In this document: positions 8,905 through 16,965 of the stretch, one piece after another | Layout: each line of letters opens with the position of its first letter | Position numbering within the stretch: position 1 is the stretch's first letter | Assembly: GCA_919902965.1 (NCBI GenBank) | Contig: CAKKSJ010000136.1 | Coordinates: 1 to 30,111, forward strand | Source of the DNA: Burkholderiales bacterium | Lineage (GTDB): Bacteria > Pseudomonadota > Gammaproteobacteria > Burkholderiales > SG8-39 | Direction of reading: 5' to 3' | DNA length: 30,111 bases | Position numbers and translations under genes: made by a program | The notes under the pieces: generated by a model | Database searches by the model: none | What the model was told of the DNA's origin: nothing | What the model saw: only the letters and a program-made list of their open reading frames with translations

Positions 8905-9545
8905 GCGGCACGCAATGCCGGGGTGTGCAAATCAAGGTCGACCCGCAATATCGCCTGCGCCACCACCTGCACTTCCTGGTGGGTCGTCAACACCACCATG
9001 CCGCCTGAGGCGAGATGCGAGGAAAGCAGGCGCTCCAGTTCCACCACTGCTCCGACATCGAGGGCGGAAAATGGTTCATCCAGTATCCACAAAGGCACCG
9101 CCGGCGAAAGCGCCAGCCTGGCCAATGCAGCGCGGCGGCGCTGTCCCTGGGATAGCACTTTTGCCGGCAGGTCCGCGCAATGCGCAATGCCGAAGCAATC
9201 GAGCGCGGCGAGCATGCGTCCGGCATCGGCCGGCATGCCGCTCAGCGCGGCGGCGCACTGCAGATTTTCCAGGGCCGTCAGGTCGTCCTTGAGGGCGTTC
9301 AGGTGGCCGATGAACACCAGATTCCTGGAATACTCCTCGCGATCGGCGCGTATCGGCCGCTCCTGCCAGAGCAGTTCCCCGGCGCTGGGCAAAACCAAAC
9401 CGCACATAATGCGCAGCAGGCTGGTCTTGCCACTGCCGTTGGCGCCCGCTACGCGCAGCAGCTGACCGCGACCCAGACTGAAGCTCAGGTCGCTGAACAG
9501 CCGCCGATCGCCTCGCGTGCACTGGAGTCGTCGCGCTTCAAGCAT
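8901..9545 (-). CDS. ccmA: Haem exporter ATP-binding protein CcmA
   Basis: 214-residue ABC ATPase: Walker A GANGSGKT at 34-41, signature LSQGQRRR, Walker B LWILDEPF, and the switch His in LTTHQ. The ATG at 9545 (MLEARRLQC) is preferred over an in-frame upstream start that adds 11 residues unlike the family. First gene of the ccmABCDEFGHI operon; its promoter should lie in 9550-9660. Confidence 0.94.
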   Translation of the reverse strand: MLEARRLQCTRGDRRLFSDLSFSLGRGQLLRVAGANGSGKTSLLRIMCGLVLPSAGELLWQERPIRADREEYSRNLVFIGHLNALKDDLTALENLQCAAALSGMPADAGRMLAALDCFGIAHCADLPAKVLSQGQRRRAALARLALSPAVPLWILDEPFSALDVGAVVELERLLSSHLASGGMVVLTTHQEVQVVAQAILRVDLDLHTPALRAA

Positions 9546-9972
9546 TGCCGCGTACCTTCCCTGGATGCTGATACACAAATTTCTCTTAAAAGCGGGCCAG
9601 TTTAGCTTTACCCATAGCGTCGGATATTGCGCTGCATCAAATGTCCCCCTCCCTACTAGCCTTCTACATCAGCAGGACTAGCCCCATGCGAGCGAAACGA
9701 GCGCTCAGACTGATCGTCTGCCGCTGAGCGGCATGAATCGGCTGAATGTGAACTTGGATCCACCGGAACCAGCGGCGTTCGGCGAAGATCTGTCCGGCAG
9801 AAAGAATCGCAATTGGCAGGCGACCGGCGCAGGCTGCGATTATAGGGCGTTTGAGGCCGCGAGGAAATGGGAAGTAAGACTGCTGCAAGGCGGTTTTCCC
9901 TTGCGCAAATTTTCGGCCGGGATACTTCCCGAATTACACTGGAAACGAAGCCGGTTCCGCCAGGTCTGTCAG
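9546..9972. other. About 430-bp intergenic region without a supported gene
   Basis: Lies upstream of ccmA and downstream of the small Lys-rich gene, both on the minus strand. I see no ribosome site-backed gene. The part 9701-9733 folds into two adjacent small hairpins (CAGAC 9706-9710 with GTCTG 9716-9720; GCCGC 9720-9724 with GCGGC 9728-9732) enclosed by CTCAG/CTGAG. A weak ccm promoter could be TTGATG (9635-9640) with TATGGG about 18 bp on. Possible contents are a ccm leader or a small RNA, but neither is shown. Confidence 0.4.
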
Positions 9973-10143
9973 CTAACTGTTTTCCACCCGGTCCGTTGCA
10001 GGCGCGGGATCAGGCGCCTGATCCACGCCATCCACGGCCGCAGGTGCGTTTTTCTCCAGCTTGCGCAGCCGCTTTTCTTCCTGTTTTTTCTTTTTGGCTA
10101 AATCCTTCTGGCGCTTTTCATACTGATAGTTGGGCTTTGCCAC
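9973..10143 (-). CDS. Small Lys/Glu-rich conserved protein, GTG start
   Basis: A 56-residue protein read from GTG at 10143: begins VAKPNYQYEKRQKDLAKKKK and ends ATDRVENS. AAGGA lies 6 nt before the GTG, while the nearby ATG at 10150 is out of frame and stops at once. A possible -10 TATACT is at 10186-10191. The N-terminal half is strongly basic and predicted helical or coiled; the C-terminal half is Ala/Pro/Asp-rich and likely disordered. Proteins beginning M-A-K-P-N-Y-x-x-E-K-R-Q are common, function unknown, in Betaproteobacteria; I infer this is one. It is also too short to be picked up by a simple length cut-off. Confidence 0.75.
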   Translation of the reverse strand: MAKPNYQYEKRQKDLAKKKKQEEKRLRKLEKNAPAAVDGVDQAPDPAPATDRVENS

Positions 10144-10206
10144 TAGTCATCCTTCCAGCTGCTAGGCTTGTTGGTTGAAGATTGAAGTATACGGCCAAAG
10201 CGACCC

Positions 10207-10962
10207 TCAATGCGACCCTTTCATGGTGCTGCGAGCGAAGCACAGGTCTTCCCATGCCTTTGCCTTGTCCTGCAAAGTGCGCAGCAGGTAGGCTGGATGA
10301 TAGGTGACGATCAAGGGCACGCCCTGGTAGCGGTGCACGCGTCCGCGCAGCGTCGCGATGCTGCTATCGGTGTCCAGCAGCGTCTGGCAGGCAAAGCGAC
10401 CCATGGCGAGGATGAGCCTGGGCTGGATCAATTCGACCTGGCGCCGCAGGAACGGCGCGCACTGTGCCACTTCGGGCGCCTCCGGATTGCGGTTTCCGGG
10501 CGGCCGGCATTTGAGCACGTTGGCAATATAGACATCCTCGCCGCGCTTCAATTCTATGCCCTCAAGCATGGCGTCAAGCAGTTTTCCCGCCTGACCGACG
10601 AAGGGTTGGCCGCGCGCGTCCTCTTCCGCACCCGGCGCCTCGCCCACCAGCAGCCAGTCGGCCTGCTCGTCACCCACCCCGAACACGGTCTGGGTGCAGG
10701 TCTTGCGCAGGCCGCAGGCTGTGCACGCCGCGACGCTCGCCCTGAGTTCGGGCCATTCCATGCGCGCGATGTTCGCGCTGCGTTCATCCGCGTCAATCGC
10801 GATAGGCGGAGAAGCGGGCGCTGCGGCGGTTCCGCGCCGCGCGGCAGCGGGAACCTCCTGCGCTTCGGCCGCGCTCACCCCGCTATCCGCCTGGCCCTTT
10901 CTGAGCCGCCATAGCGGTGTCAAGCCCATTTCCTCGAGCAGCAATTCGCGCCGCGAGCTCAT
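10207..10962 (-). CDS. Family 4 (4Fe-4S) uracil-DNA glycosylase
   Basis: 251 residues. The four cluster cysteines are Cys80 and Cys83 (CTAC), Cys152 (LKCRPPGNRNP) and Cys168 (AQC). Motif A is GEAPGAEED (107-115) and the C-terminal motif is HPAYLLR (His222). It excises uracil from DNA in base-excision repair. Residues 1-70 form an extra, Ala-rich N-terminal segment beginning MSSRRELLLEEMGLTPLW, usual in the proteobacterial 'phage polymerase-related' version. The ATG at 10962 overlaps the rimI stop (ATGA), which fixes the start; a longer frame runs through rimI and is rejected. Confidence 0.93.
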   Translation of the reverse strand: MSSRRELLLEEMGLTPLWRLRKGQADSGVSAAEAQEVPAAARRGTAAAPASPPIAIDADERSANIARMEWPELRASVAACTACGLRKTCTQTVFGVGDEQADWLLVGEAPGAEEDARGQPFVGQAGKLLDAMLEGIELKRGEDVYIANVLKCRPPGNRNPEAPEVAQCAPFLRRQVELIQPRLILAMGRFACQTLLDTDSSIATLRGRVHRYQGVPLIVTYHPAYLLRTLQDKAKAWEDLCFARSTMKGSH

Positions 10963-11420
10963 AGCGACAGGCCGAGTATCAGCGCGTCTTCGCGCCCCGC
11001 CGGCGCGGGATAGTAGTCGCGCCGCAATCCGATGTGTTGGAAACCATGGCGCTCGTACAAGCCGAGCGCGGCGGCATTGGAAGGACGCACTTCCAGGAAA
11101 AACAGCTTCGCACCCTGCCCGCGCGCGATTTCGCACAACTGCTGCAGCAACAGACTGCCGTAGCCCCGCCTTTGTGCGCGCGCGACAATACTGAGATTGA
11201 GCAAATGCGCTTCGTCCAATGCGCGCATCATCACGGCATAGCCGATCAACTCGCCGTCGCGCTCATACTTCCAGCAGCCATAGCCGGCGGCAAGCGAATC
11301 GCGAAAATTGCCCGGCGTCCAGGGAAATGCGTAGATCGCGTTCTCGATCGCGATCACGGCGGCCAGATCGGCTTCGACCATCGGCCGCAAATCCGCCACC
11401 GGCTTGAGTACCGCACTCAT
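10959..11420 (-). CDS. rimI: Ribosomal protein S18-alanine N-acetyltransferase RimI
   Basis: 153-residue GNAT enzyme. The acetyl-CoA loop is ARAQRRGYGSLLL, followed by FFLEVRPSNAAALGLYERHGF, the RimI hallmark. It acetylates the N-terminal Ala of S18 and perhaps other proteins. It lies between tsaB and udg with ATGA overlaps on both sides, a conserved order in Betaproteobacteria. Confidence 0.93.
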   Translation of the reverse strand: MSAVLKPVADLRPMVEADLAAVIAIENAIYAFPWTPGNFRDSLAAGYGCWKYERDGELIGYAVMMRALDEAHLLNLSIVARAQRRGYGSLLLQQLCEIARGQGAKLFFLEVRPSNAAALGLYERHGFQHIGLRRDYYPAPAGREDALILGLSL

Positions 11421-12088
11421 CGTTCGCTCAGCTTCAGCGCCACTTTGTCACGCACATAGAGCGGCACCGCCGCAGCCGCATCGACGCCCTGCCCTGCGGC
11501 GAACACCCGCAGCGCAAGCCGCAGTATGGCGGACGCATGCGGAACTGCGTCGGCGTCGACGCGCGCTATGCTGCCCTGGTAACCCTGCGCAAGCACCGCG
11601 CCGTGCACGCGAAAACCGCTGCCGCAACCGGTCCAATCTCCGCCTTCGACCTGGGGCACGGCGTCCGGCCGGTAGAGGCCGGGCGCATGGATTTCGATCC
11701 ATTCACCGCCGCTCCTTAGATAAGCCCCATGGTACACCTCGCCCATGCGCGCATCGAGACAGGCAAGCACCTTGTCGGCGCCGCTGTTCTCGGCCAGGGC
11801 GAGCAAGGTGCCGATGCCGGCCACCGGCAGATCGCGCGCCAGCGCCAATCCCTGCGCCAGGCCGCAGGCGATGCGCAGCCCGGTGAACGATCCGGGTCCC
11901 GCGCCGTAGGCGAGGCCTTCGACGGACTGCATCTCCAGTCCCGCCTGCTGCAACAGTTCGCGCAGCACCGGCAGCACGAGTTCGGAGTGCCGTTGCCCGG
12001 CATGAAAACTGCGCTCGAATAGCTGCGCGCCGCGCGCGACGGCGAGCGAACAGTACTCAGTGGAGGTTTCCAGCGCGATAAGATTCAC
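11417..12088 (-). CDS. tsaB: tRNA t6A biosynthesis protein TsaB
   Basis: A 223-residue ASKHA-fold protein, the scaffold/dimerisation partner of TsaD in making threonylcarbamoyladenosine at A37. It starts NLIALETSTEYCSLAV and has the GLAYGAGPGSFTGLRI motif. Start choice: GTG at 12088 gives the usual family N-terminus. The ATG at 12115 adds nine residues, has no Shine-Dalgarno and lies within a possible -10 (TAAAAT, 12114-12119), so it may not be transcribed. The end overlaps rimI (ATGA). Confidence 0.88.
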   Translation of the reverse strand: MNLIALETSTEYCSLAVARGAQLFERSFHAGQRHSELVLPVLRELLQQAGLEMQSVEGLAYGAGPGSFTGLRIACGLAQGLALARDLPVAGIGTLLALAENSGADKVLACLDARMGEVYHGAYLRSGGEWIEIHAPGLYRPDAVPQVEGGDWTGCGSGFRVHGAVLAQGYQGSIARVDADAVPHASAILRLALRVFAAGQGVDAAAAVPLYVRDKVALKLSER

Positions 12089-12113
12089 GGCAGACAGCGC
12101 AATGCGACGCCGC

Positions 12114-12119
12114 ATTTTA
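12114..12119 (-). promoter_or_regulatory. Possible -10 element for tsaB-rimI-udg
   Basis: TAAAAT on the minus strand, which would start transcription near 12107 and give a leader of about 19 nt to the GTG at 12088. No good -35 is visible, so confidence is low. Confidence 0.3.
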
Positions 12120-12220
12120 GCGCATCGGCGGCCGCGCGCCTGCGTCGCTTGACACGCTGCCGCGCAGCGCCGTACGTTCCACCAGAACAATCCTGATGCA
12201 GTTCCGGCGCCCGCTTCGCC

Positions 12221-13021
12221 CTATAGCTTCGGCTCTACGTCCAGCCGCACCGCGATCCCCTCCAGACCCGGTCCGGCCGCAGGATAACGCTGCATCACCA
12301 GGGGGTCGTGCCCGGGAACAACATAATTCGGATGGTCGGCAAGTTCGCGCAGCCGGCGGTAACCTTCCACCATGGCAGCGACGCTGTGGACAATGGGAAA
12401 CGGCCGCGTGTCGTTCATGTTGGCGTAAAGATGCGTGGCATCCGAGGCCAGCACGATCCAACCGATGCGGGTGTGCACGCGCACCGACTGTATGCCCATG
12501 GTGTGACCGCCGATGTGATGCACCGACAGCCCCGGCGCAAGCTCGGCCTCGCCATCGTGGAACAGGACCCGGCCCTGGTAGACCTCGCGCACCATGCCCA
12601 CCACCTCCTCCACCTCGTAAGCATGCGAAAAAATCGCCTGTGTCATATGCCGGCCGGTTGCGAATTGCATCTCGCGGTCCTGCAGATGGAAACGCGCCCT
12701 GGGGAACAAGGCGAAATTGCCGACGTGGTCGTAGTGCAGGTGGGTGATGATCACGTCACGCACTTCGGCGGCGTCCACGCCCAGGCGCTTCAGTCCGATG
12801 TCCGGCGCAAGCAGCATTTTGCGACCACGGCGCTCGGCCACCCCTGTCTCGAAGCCGGTGTCGATGACAAAGGTGCGCGTAGGGCTGCGCGCAAGCCAGA
12901 CGAAGTAATCGAGCGGACTGCCTTCCTCGTGCGGGTCGGCACCGATGAAATTGTCGGACGCCTTGCGCGCCAGCGTCGCGTAGCGGATCGCATAGACCTC
13001 ATAATCCTCAATGGCAGCCAT
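12221..13021 (-). CDS. Metallo-beta-lactamase-fold hydrolase, N-acyl homoserine lactonase family
   Basis: 266 residues. The metal-binding HLHYDH motif is at 94-99, followed by HHIGGHTMG, LASDATH and VPGHDP, the full set expected for a dinuclear zinc lactonase (AiiA/AttM type). The preferred ATG at 13021 has an AAGGAG 6 nt upstream; longer frames contain that ribosome site and are rejected. Substrate is not determinable: homoserine-lactone, gamma-butyrolactone and other lactones are all known in the family. No luxI/luxR is in the window. It is divergent from the tartrate/malate dehydrogenases. Confidence 0.85.
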   Translation of the reverse strand: MAAIEDYEVYAIRYATLARKASDNFIGADPHEEGSPLDYFVWLARSPTRTFVIDTGFETGVAERRGRKMLLAPDIGLKRLGVDAAEVRDVIITHLHYDHVGNFALFPRARFHLQDREMQFATGRHMTQAIFSHAYEVEEVVGMVREVYQGRVLFHDGEAELAPGLSVHHIGGHTMGIQSVRVHTRIGWIVLASDATHLYANMNDTRPFPIVHSVAAMVEGYRRLRELADHPNYVVPGHDPLVMQRYPAAGPGLEGIAVRLDVEPKL

Positions 13022-13209
13022 CCATTTCTCCTTCATGTTCGACCAGGCGCATCGCCGCGACGCCGGTCGCGCAGGGCAATTATGCAGACAGGCGCGACAA
13101 GAAACCAGAGCAATTCGCACGATGCAGTAAAATCCGGACTAGGCCATCGAATATTCCGGCACCGATCAGGACACCAGCGATCTTTCCACTACCTTTTTGA
13201 AAGGCCATC

Positions 13210-14268
13210 ATGAATCGGCACAAAATTGCGGTCATCGCCGGTGACGGCATCGGCAAGGAAGTCATGCCCGAGGGCGTGCGCGCGCTCGAGGCAGCGGCGC
13301 GCAAATTCGGACTGTCGCTCAGCCTCGATCATTTCGACTGGAGCTGCGACAACTACGCCAGGCACGGCTGGTGGATGCCGCCCGACTGGAAGAACCGGAT
13401 CGGCGGCCACGACTGCATCTTCTTCGGCGCCAGCGGCTGGCCCGCGACGGTGCTGGACCATGTTTCGCTATGGGATTCGCTGATCAAATTCCGGCGCGAG
13501 TTCGACCAGTACGTCAACCTGCGCCCGGTGCGTTTGATGCCCGGTGTGAAATGCCCGCTGGCCGGACGCCAGGTCGGCGACATCGACTACTATGTGGTGC
13601 GCGAAAACACCGAAGGCGAGTACTCCTCCATGGGCGGCCGCCTGTTCGAGGGTACCGAGCGCGAGATGGCGCAGCAGGTGTCGACGTTCAGCCGCAAGGG
13701 CGTGGACCGCATTATGAAATTCGCCTTCGAGCTGGCGATGTCGCGGCCGCGCATGGAAATCACCTCCGCCACCAAGTCGAACGGCATTTCCATCACCATG
13801 CCCTACTGGGATGAACGCTTTGCCGCGATGGCGAAGAATTATCCGCAGGTAAAGACCAGCCAATACCACATCGACGGGCTCACCATCCAGATGGTGCTCA
13901 ATCCGCAGCGCTTCGACGTAATCGTGGGCTCAAACCTGTTCGGCGATATCCTCTCCGACCTCGGGCCGGCAACTGCCGGCACCATCGGCATCGCGCCCTC
14001 GGGCAATATCAATCCGGAACGCCTCTTCCCCTCGCTGTTCGAACCGGTGCACGGCTCGGCGCCGGACATCTACGGCAAGAAAATAGCCAACCCCATCGGC
14101 CAGATCTGGTCGGCTGCGATGCTGCTGGATCATCTGGGCCACGCCGACGCCGGCGCCGCAATCATGCGCGCGATCGAAACAGCGCTGCTCGAGGGTCCGC
14201 ACACCCCGGACCTGGGCGGCAAGGCAAGCACTGAAACCGTCGGCAAAGCCATCGCTGCGCTTATCTGA
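13210..14268 (+). CDS. ttuC: Tartrate dehydrogenase / D-malate dehydrogenase (decarboxylating), copy 1
   Basis: 352 residues of the beta-decarboxylating dehydrogenase family (isocitrate, isopropylmalate, tartrate). GDGIGKEV is near the start, RENTEGEYSSMGG in the middle, and the metal/substrate loop FGDILSDL with GTIGIAPSGNINPE in the second half. DHVSLW and FDQYVNLRPVRLMPGV are typical of TtuC/DmlA. It oxidises tartrate or D-malate with NAD and Mn/Mg. ATG at 13210 has AAAGG 5 nt upstream; a small inverted repeat (CCTTT-TTG-AAAGG, 13192-13204) covers that site. Confidence 0.85.
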   Translation: MNRHKIAVIAGDGIGKEVMPEGVRALEAAARKFGLSLSLDHFDWSCDNYARHGWWMPPDWKNRIGGHDCIFFGASGWPATVLDHVSLWDSLIKFRREFDQYVNLRPVRLMPGVKCPLAGRQVGDIDYYVVRENTEGEYSSMGGRLFEGTEREMAQQVSTFSRKGVDRIMKFAFELAMSRPRMEITSATKSNGISITMPYWDERFAAMAKNYPQVKTSQYHIDGLTIQMVLNPQRFDVIVGSNLFGDILSDLGPATAGTIGIAPSGNINPERLFPSLFEPVHGSAPDIYGKKIANPIGQIWSAAMLLDHLGHADAGAAIMRAIETALLEGPHTPDLGGKASTETVGKAIAALI

Positions 14269-14301
14269 GATCAGCATCGACCAATTGGAGCAAGAGCACA
14301 A

Positions 14302-15360
14302 ATGAAACAATACAGAATAGCGGCCATCCCCGGCGACGGTATCGGCACGGAGGTCATCGCCGAAGGCATTAAAGTGCTGAACGTTCTGGCGCGGCAATCG
14401 AAGCGCTTCAAGCTCAGTTTCAGGCAATTCCCCTGGAGCAGCGACTATTACCTGAAGCACGGCCACTACATTCCCGCCGGCGGACTGGAGAAGCTCAAAG
14501 CATTCGACGCCATTTTCTTCGGCGCCGTGGGCAGCCCCAAGGTGCCGGACCATATCTCGCTGTGGGGACTGCGCCTGCCGATCTGCCAGGGTTTCGATCA
14601 ATACGCCAACGTGCGCCCGGCGCGGGTGCTGCCCGGCGTGGTCAGCCCGCTACGCGACGGCAAAGGCATAGACTGGGTGATTATTCGCGAAAATACCGAA
14701 GGCGAGTATTCCGGCTCGGGCGGCCGCGTGCACCAGGGCCTGCCCGCGGAAATCGCCACCGAAACTTCGGTGTTCACCCGCTCCGGGGTGGAACGCATCC
14801 ACCGTTTTGCCTTCGAACTCGCGGCCAAACGGGCGCGCAGGAATCTGACGCTGGTGACCAAATCCAATGCGCAGCGCCACGGCATGGTGCTGTGGGATCA
14901 AGTTTTCTATGAAGTGGCGGAAGACTATCCGCAGGTCAAGACGCAGCGCATCCTGGTCGATGCAGTGACCACCGTGATGACGCTGAAACCGGAAACGCTG
15001 GACGTGATCGTCGCCTCCAACCTGCACGCCGACATCCTTTCCGACCTGGCCGCCGCACTCTCGGGCAGCCTGGGCATCGCGCCGACTGCGAACCTGAATC
15101 CGGAACGCAGTTTTCCGTCGATGTTCGAACCGATCCACGGCTCGGCGTTCGACATCGCCGGCAAGGGCATCGCCAATCCCATCGCCACCTTCTGGACCGG
15201 GGCCATGATGCTGGAACACCTGGGCGAAGTCCGCGCGGCGGCGCGGCTGATGCGCGCGATCGAAGCGGTGACCGCCAAACGGGTTTTCACCCCGGACCTG
15301 GGCGGCTCTGCCCGTACTGCCGACGTGACCCGGGCGGTGTGCGATTTTCTGCGACAATAA
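14302..15360 (+). CDS. Tartrate/D-malate dehydrogenase family, copy 2
   Basis: 352 residues, same family and length as the gene 33 bp upstream, but clearly diverged: it has GAVGSPKVPDHISLW, FDQYANVRPARVLPGV, RENTEGEYSGSGG and the loop HADILSDLAAALSGSLGIAP. The end FEPIHGSAFDIAGKGIANP is shared with TtuC, DmlA and isopropylmalate-like enzymes. Whether it takes tartrate, D-malate, isopropylmalate or another 2-hydroxy acid cannot be told from the motifs. Likely co-transcribed with copy 1. A weak GGAG lies upstream of the ATG. Confidence 0.82.
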   Translation: MKQYRIAAIPGDGIGTEVIAEGIKVLNVLARQSKRFKLSFRQFPWSSDYYLKHGHYIPAGGLEKLKAFDAIFFGAVGSPKVPDHISLWGLRLPICQGFDQYANVRPARVLPGVVSPLRDGKGIDWVIIRENTEGEYSGSGGRVHQGLPAEIATETSVFTRSGVERIHRFAFELAAKRARRNLTLVTKSNAQRHGMVLWDQVFYEVAEDYPQVKTQRILVDAVTTVMTLKPETLDVIVASNLHADILSDLAAALSGSLGIAPTANLNPERSFPSMFEPIHGSAFDIAGKGIANPIATFWTGAMMLEHLGEVRAAARLMRAIEAVTAKRVFTPDLGGSARTADVTRAVCDFLRQ

Positions 15361-15449
15361 CAAGCTGCGACCGCGAATGCGCCCCCAAGGCGCCGATGCG
15401 ATGCAACGCAAAACCCGATATCGAAACAGGTACTAGCGGAGGAGCAAAC

Positions 15450-16943
15450 GTGAACATCAGCGAACACGTCGAGCGCATCGCGCGCCAGGATCCCGGACGT
15501 AAGGCCATCGTCTTCGAAGGCAGGCACATCAGCTATGGCGCGCTCGATGCCTGCGCCGGCGCCCTCGCCCGGTCGATGCGTGCAAACGGCATAAAACGCG
15601 GCGATCGCGTCGCGCTGTACCTGCCCAATATTCCGGCTTTCATGCTCGCCTACCTCGCCGGGCTGAAAACCGGCGCCATCGTGGTCTCGGTGAATTCGAT
15701 TTTCAAATCCGAGGAGGTCAAATACCTGCTCAAGGACTCCGGCGCCAAGCTCGTGTTTACCACGGCGGAACTCCTGCCCAATGTGCCGCGCAAGGAATGC
15801 CCCGCGCTCGAGAAGACGGTGATCTGCGAGGGAAAAATTGCCGATGAAATCGTGCTCGGCGACTGGCTCGCCGCGGGCACGCCGCCGCTCAAGACCGAGA
15901 ACATGGCGGCCGGTGATCCGGCGGTGCTGCTGTACTCCTCCGGCACCACCGGTTTTCCCAAAGGCGTAACCCTCACCCACAACAACGTCATTAGCAATAC
16001 CCGCGCGGGGGTCAATTGCTCCGGTCATAGCAGCGAGGACCGGCTCGCGATTTTCCTGCCGCTGTTCCACGTATTCGCGCAGAACTACATCATGAACGCC
16101 GGATTCGTCGCGGGCGCGACGCTGGTGCTGTTCCGCCGCTTCGTGCCGGATCTCGTGCTAGAGGAAATCGAGCGCCAGCGGATCACCATGTTCTTCGCCG
16201 TGCCGACGATTTACATTGCCCTGCTCGGCGCCAATGTGCCGAAACAAAAGCTGGCTTCGATCCGCTATTACTTTTCGGCAGCGGCAACCATGCCGCAGGA
16301 AATATCGCGACGCTGGACCGAGACTTACGGTCCGGCCGTGCACGAGGGCTACGGCCTGACCGAGTGCTCGCCCTGCGCGGCCTATAACCATGTCAGCAAA
16401 CACAAGTTCGGCAGCGTCGGCACCGCGATTGAGGATTTCGAAGTGAAAATCTTCGACGAAAACGACCGCGAACTGCCGCGCGGTGAATGGGGTGAAATCG
16501 TGATGCGCGGTCCGGGCGTGATGAAAGAATACTGGGGCAAGCCCGAGGACACCGCGCAGGCGCTGCGGAGCGGCTGGCTGCATTCGGGCGACATCGGCAA
16601 AATGGACGAGGAAGACTACATATTCATCGTCGACCGGGTAAAGGACATGATCAACGTGTCCGGCTTCAAGGTCTGGCCGGCCGAGGTGGAGCATTATCTG
16701 TATCAGATTCCCGAGATCAAGGAGGTCGCCGTCTACGGCCTGCCCGATGAACTCAAGGGCGAGTGCGTGTGCGCCGCGGTGGTGCTGAAGGACGGCGCGC
16801 AGCTGAACCCGGCAGCCGTTATCGACTGGTGCAAGGAAAAGCTCGCGGCCTACAAGACTCCCGCGCGCGTCGATATCGTTACGGAACTGCCCAAGAGCGC
16901 GACCGGCAAAATACTGAAGCGCATGCTGCGCCAACAAGCCTGA
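15450..16943 (+). CDS. Acyl-CoA ligase (AMP-dependent synthetase, class I adenylate-forming)
   Basis: 497 residues read from GTG at 15450, which has GGAGGAG 6 nt upstream. In-frame codons further up overlap the dehydrogenase gene. P-loop YSSGTTGFPKGV at 162-173, then GYGLTECSP, SGDIG, DRVKDMINVSGFKVWPAEVE and the catalytic-Lys motif PKSATGKILK. It activates a carboxylic acid as acyl-AMP then acyl-CoA; length and motifs suit a medium- or long-chain fatty acid, but chain length is inferred. It is 22 bp from the acyltransferase gene, suggesting the acyl-CoA feeds it. Confidence 0.88.
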   Translation: MNISEHVERIARQDPGRKAIVFEGRHISYGALDACAGALARSMRANGIKRGDRVALYLPNIPAFMLAYLAGLKTGAIVVSVNSIFKSEEVKYLLKDSGAKLVFTTAELLPNVPRKECPALEKTVICEGKIADEIVLGDWLAAGTPPLKTENMAAGDPAVLLYSSGTTGFPKGVTLTHNNVISNTRAGVNCSGHSSEDRLAIFLPLFHVFAQNYIMNAGFVAGATLVLFRRFVPDLVLEEIERQRITMFFAVPTIYIALLGANVPKQKLASIRYYFSAAATMPQEISRRWTETYGPAVHEGYGLTECSPCAAYNHVSKHKFGSVGTAIEDFEVKIFDENDRELPRGEWGEIVMRGPGVMKEYWGKPEDTAQALRSGWLHSGDIGKMDEEDYIFIVDRVKDMINVSGFKVWPAEVEHYLYQIPEIKEVAVYGLPDELKGECVCAAVVLKDGAQLNPAAVIDWCKEKLAAYKTPARVDIVTELPKSATGKILKRMLRQQA

Positions 16944-16965
16944 GGCGCCGCAAACGGCGGCCGGC

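Noticed and set aside
9664..9888. 74-codon open frame on the minus strand
   Set aside because: No family resemblance, no ribosome site, atypical composition; kept as non-coding.
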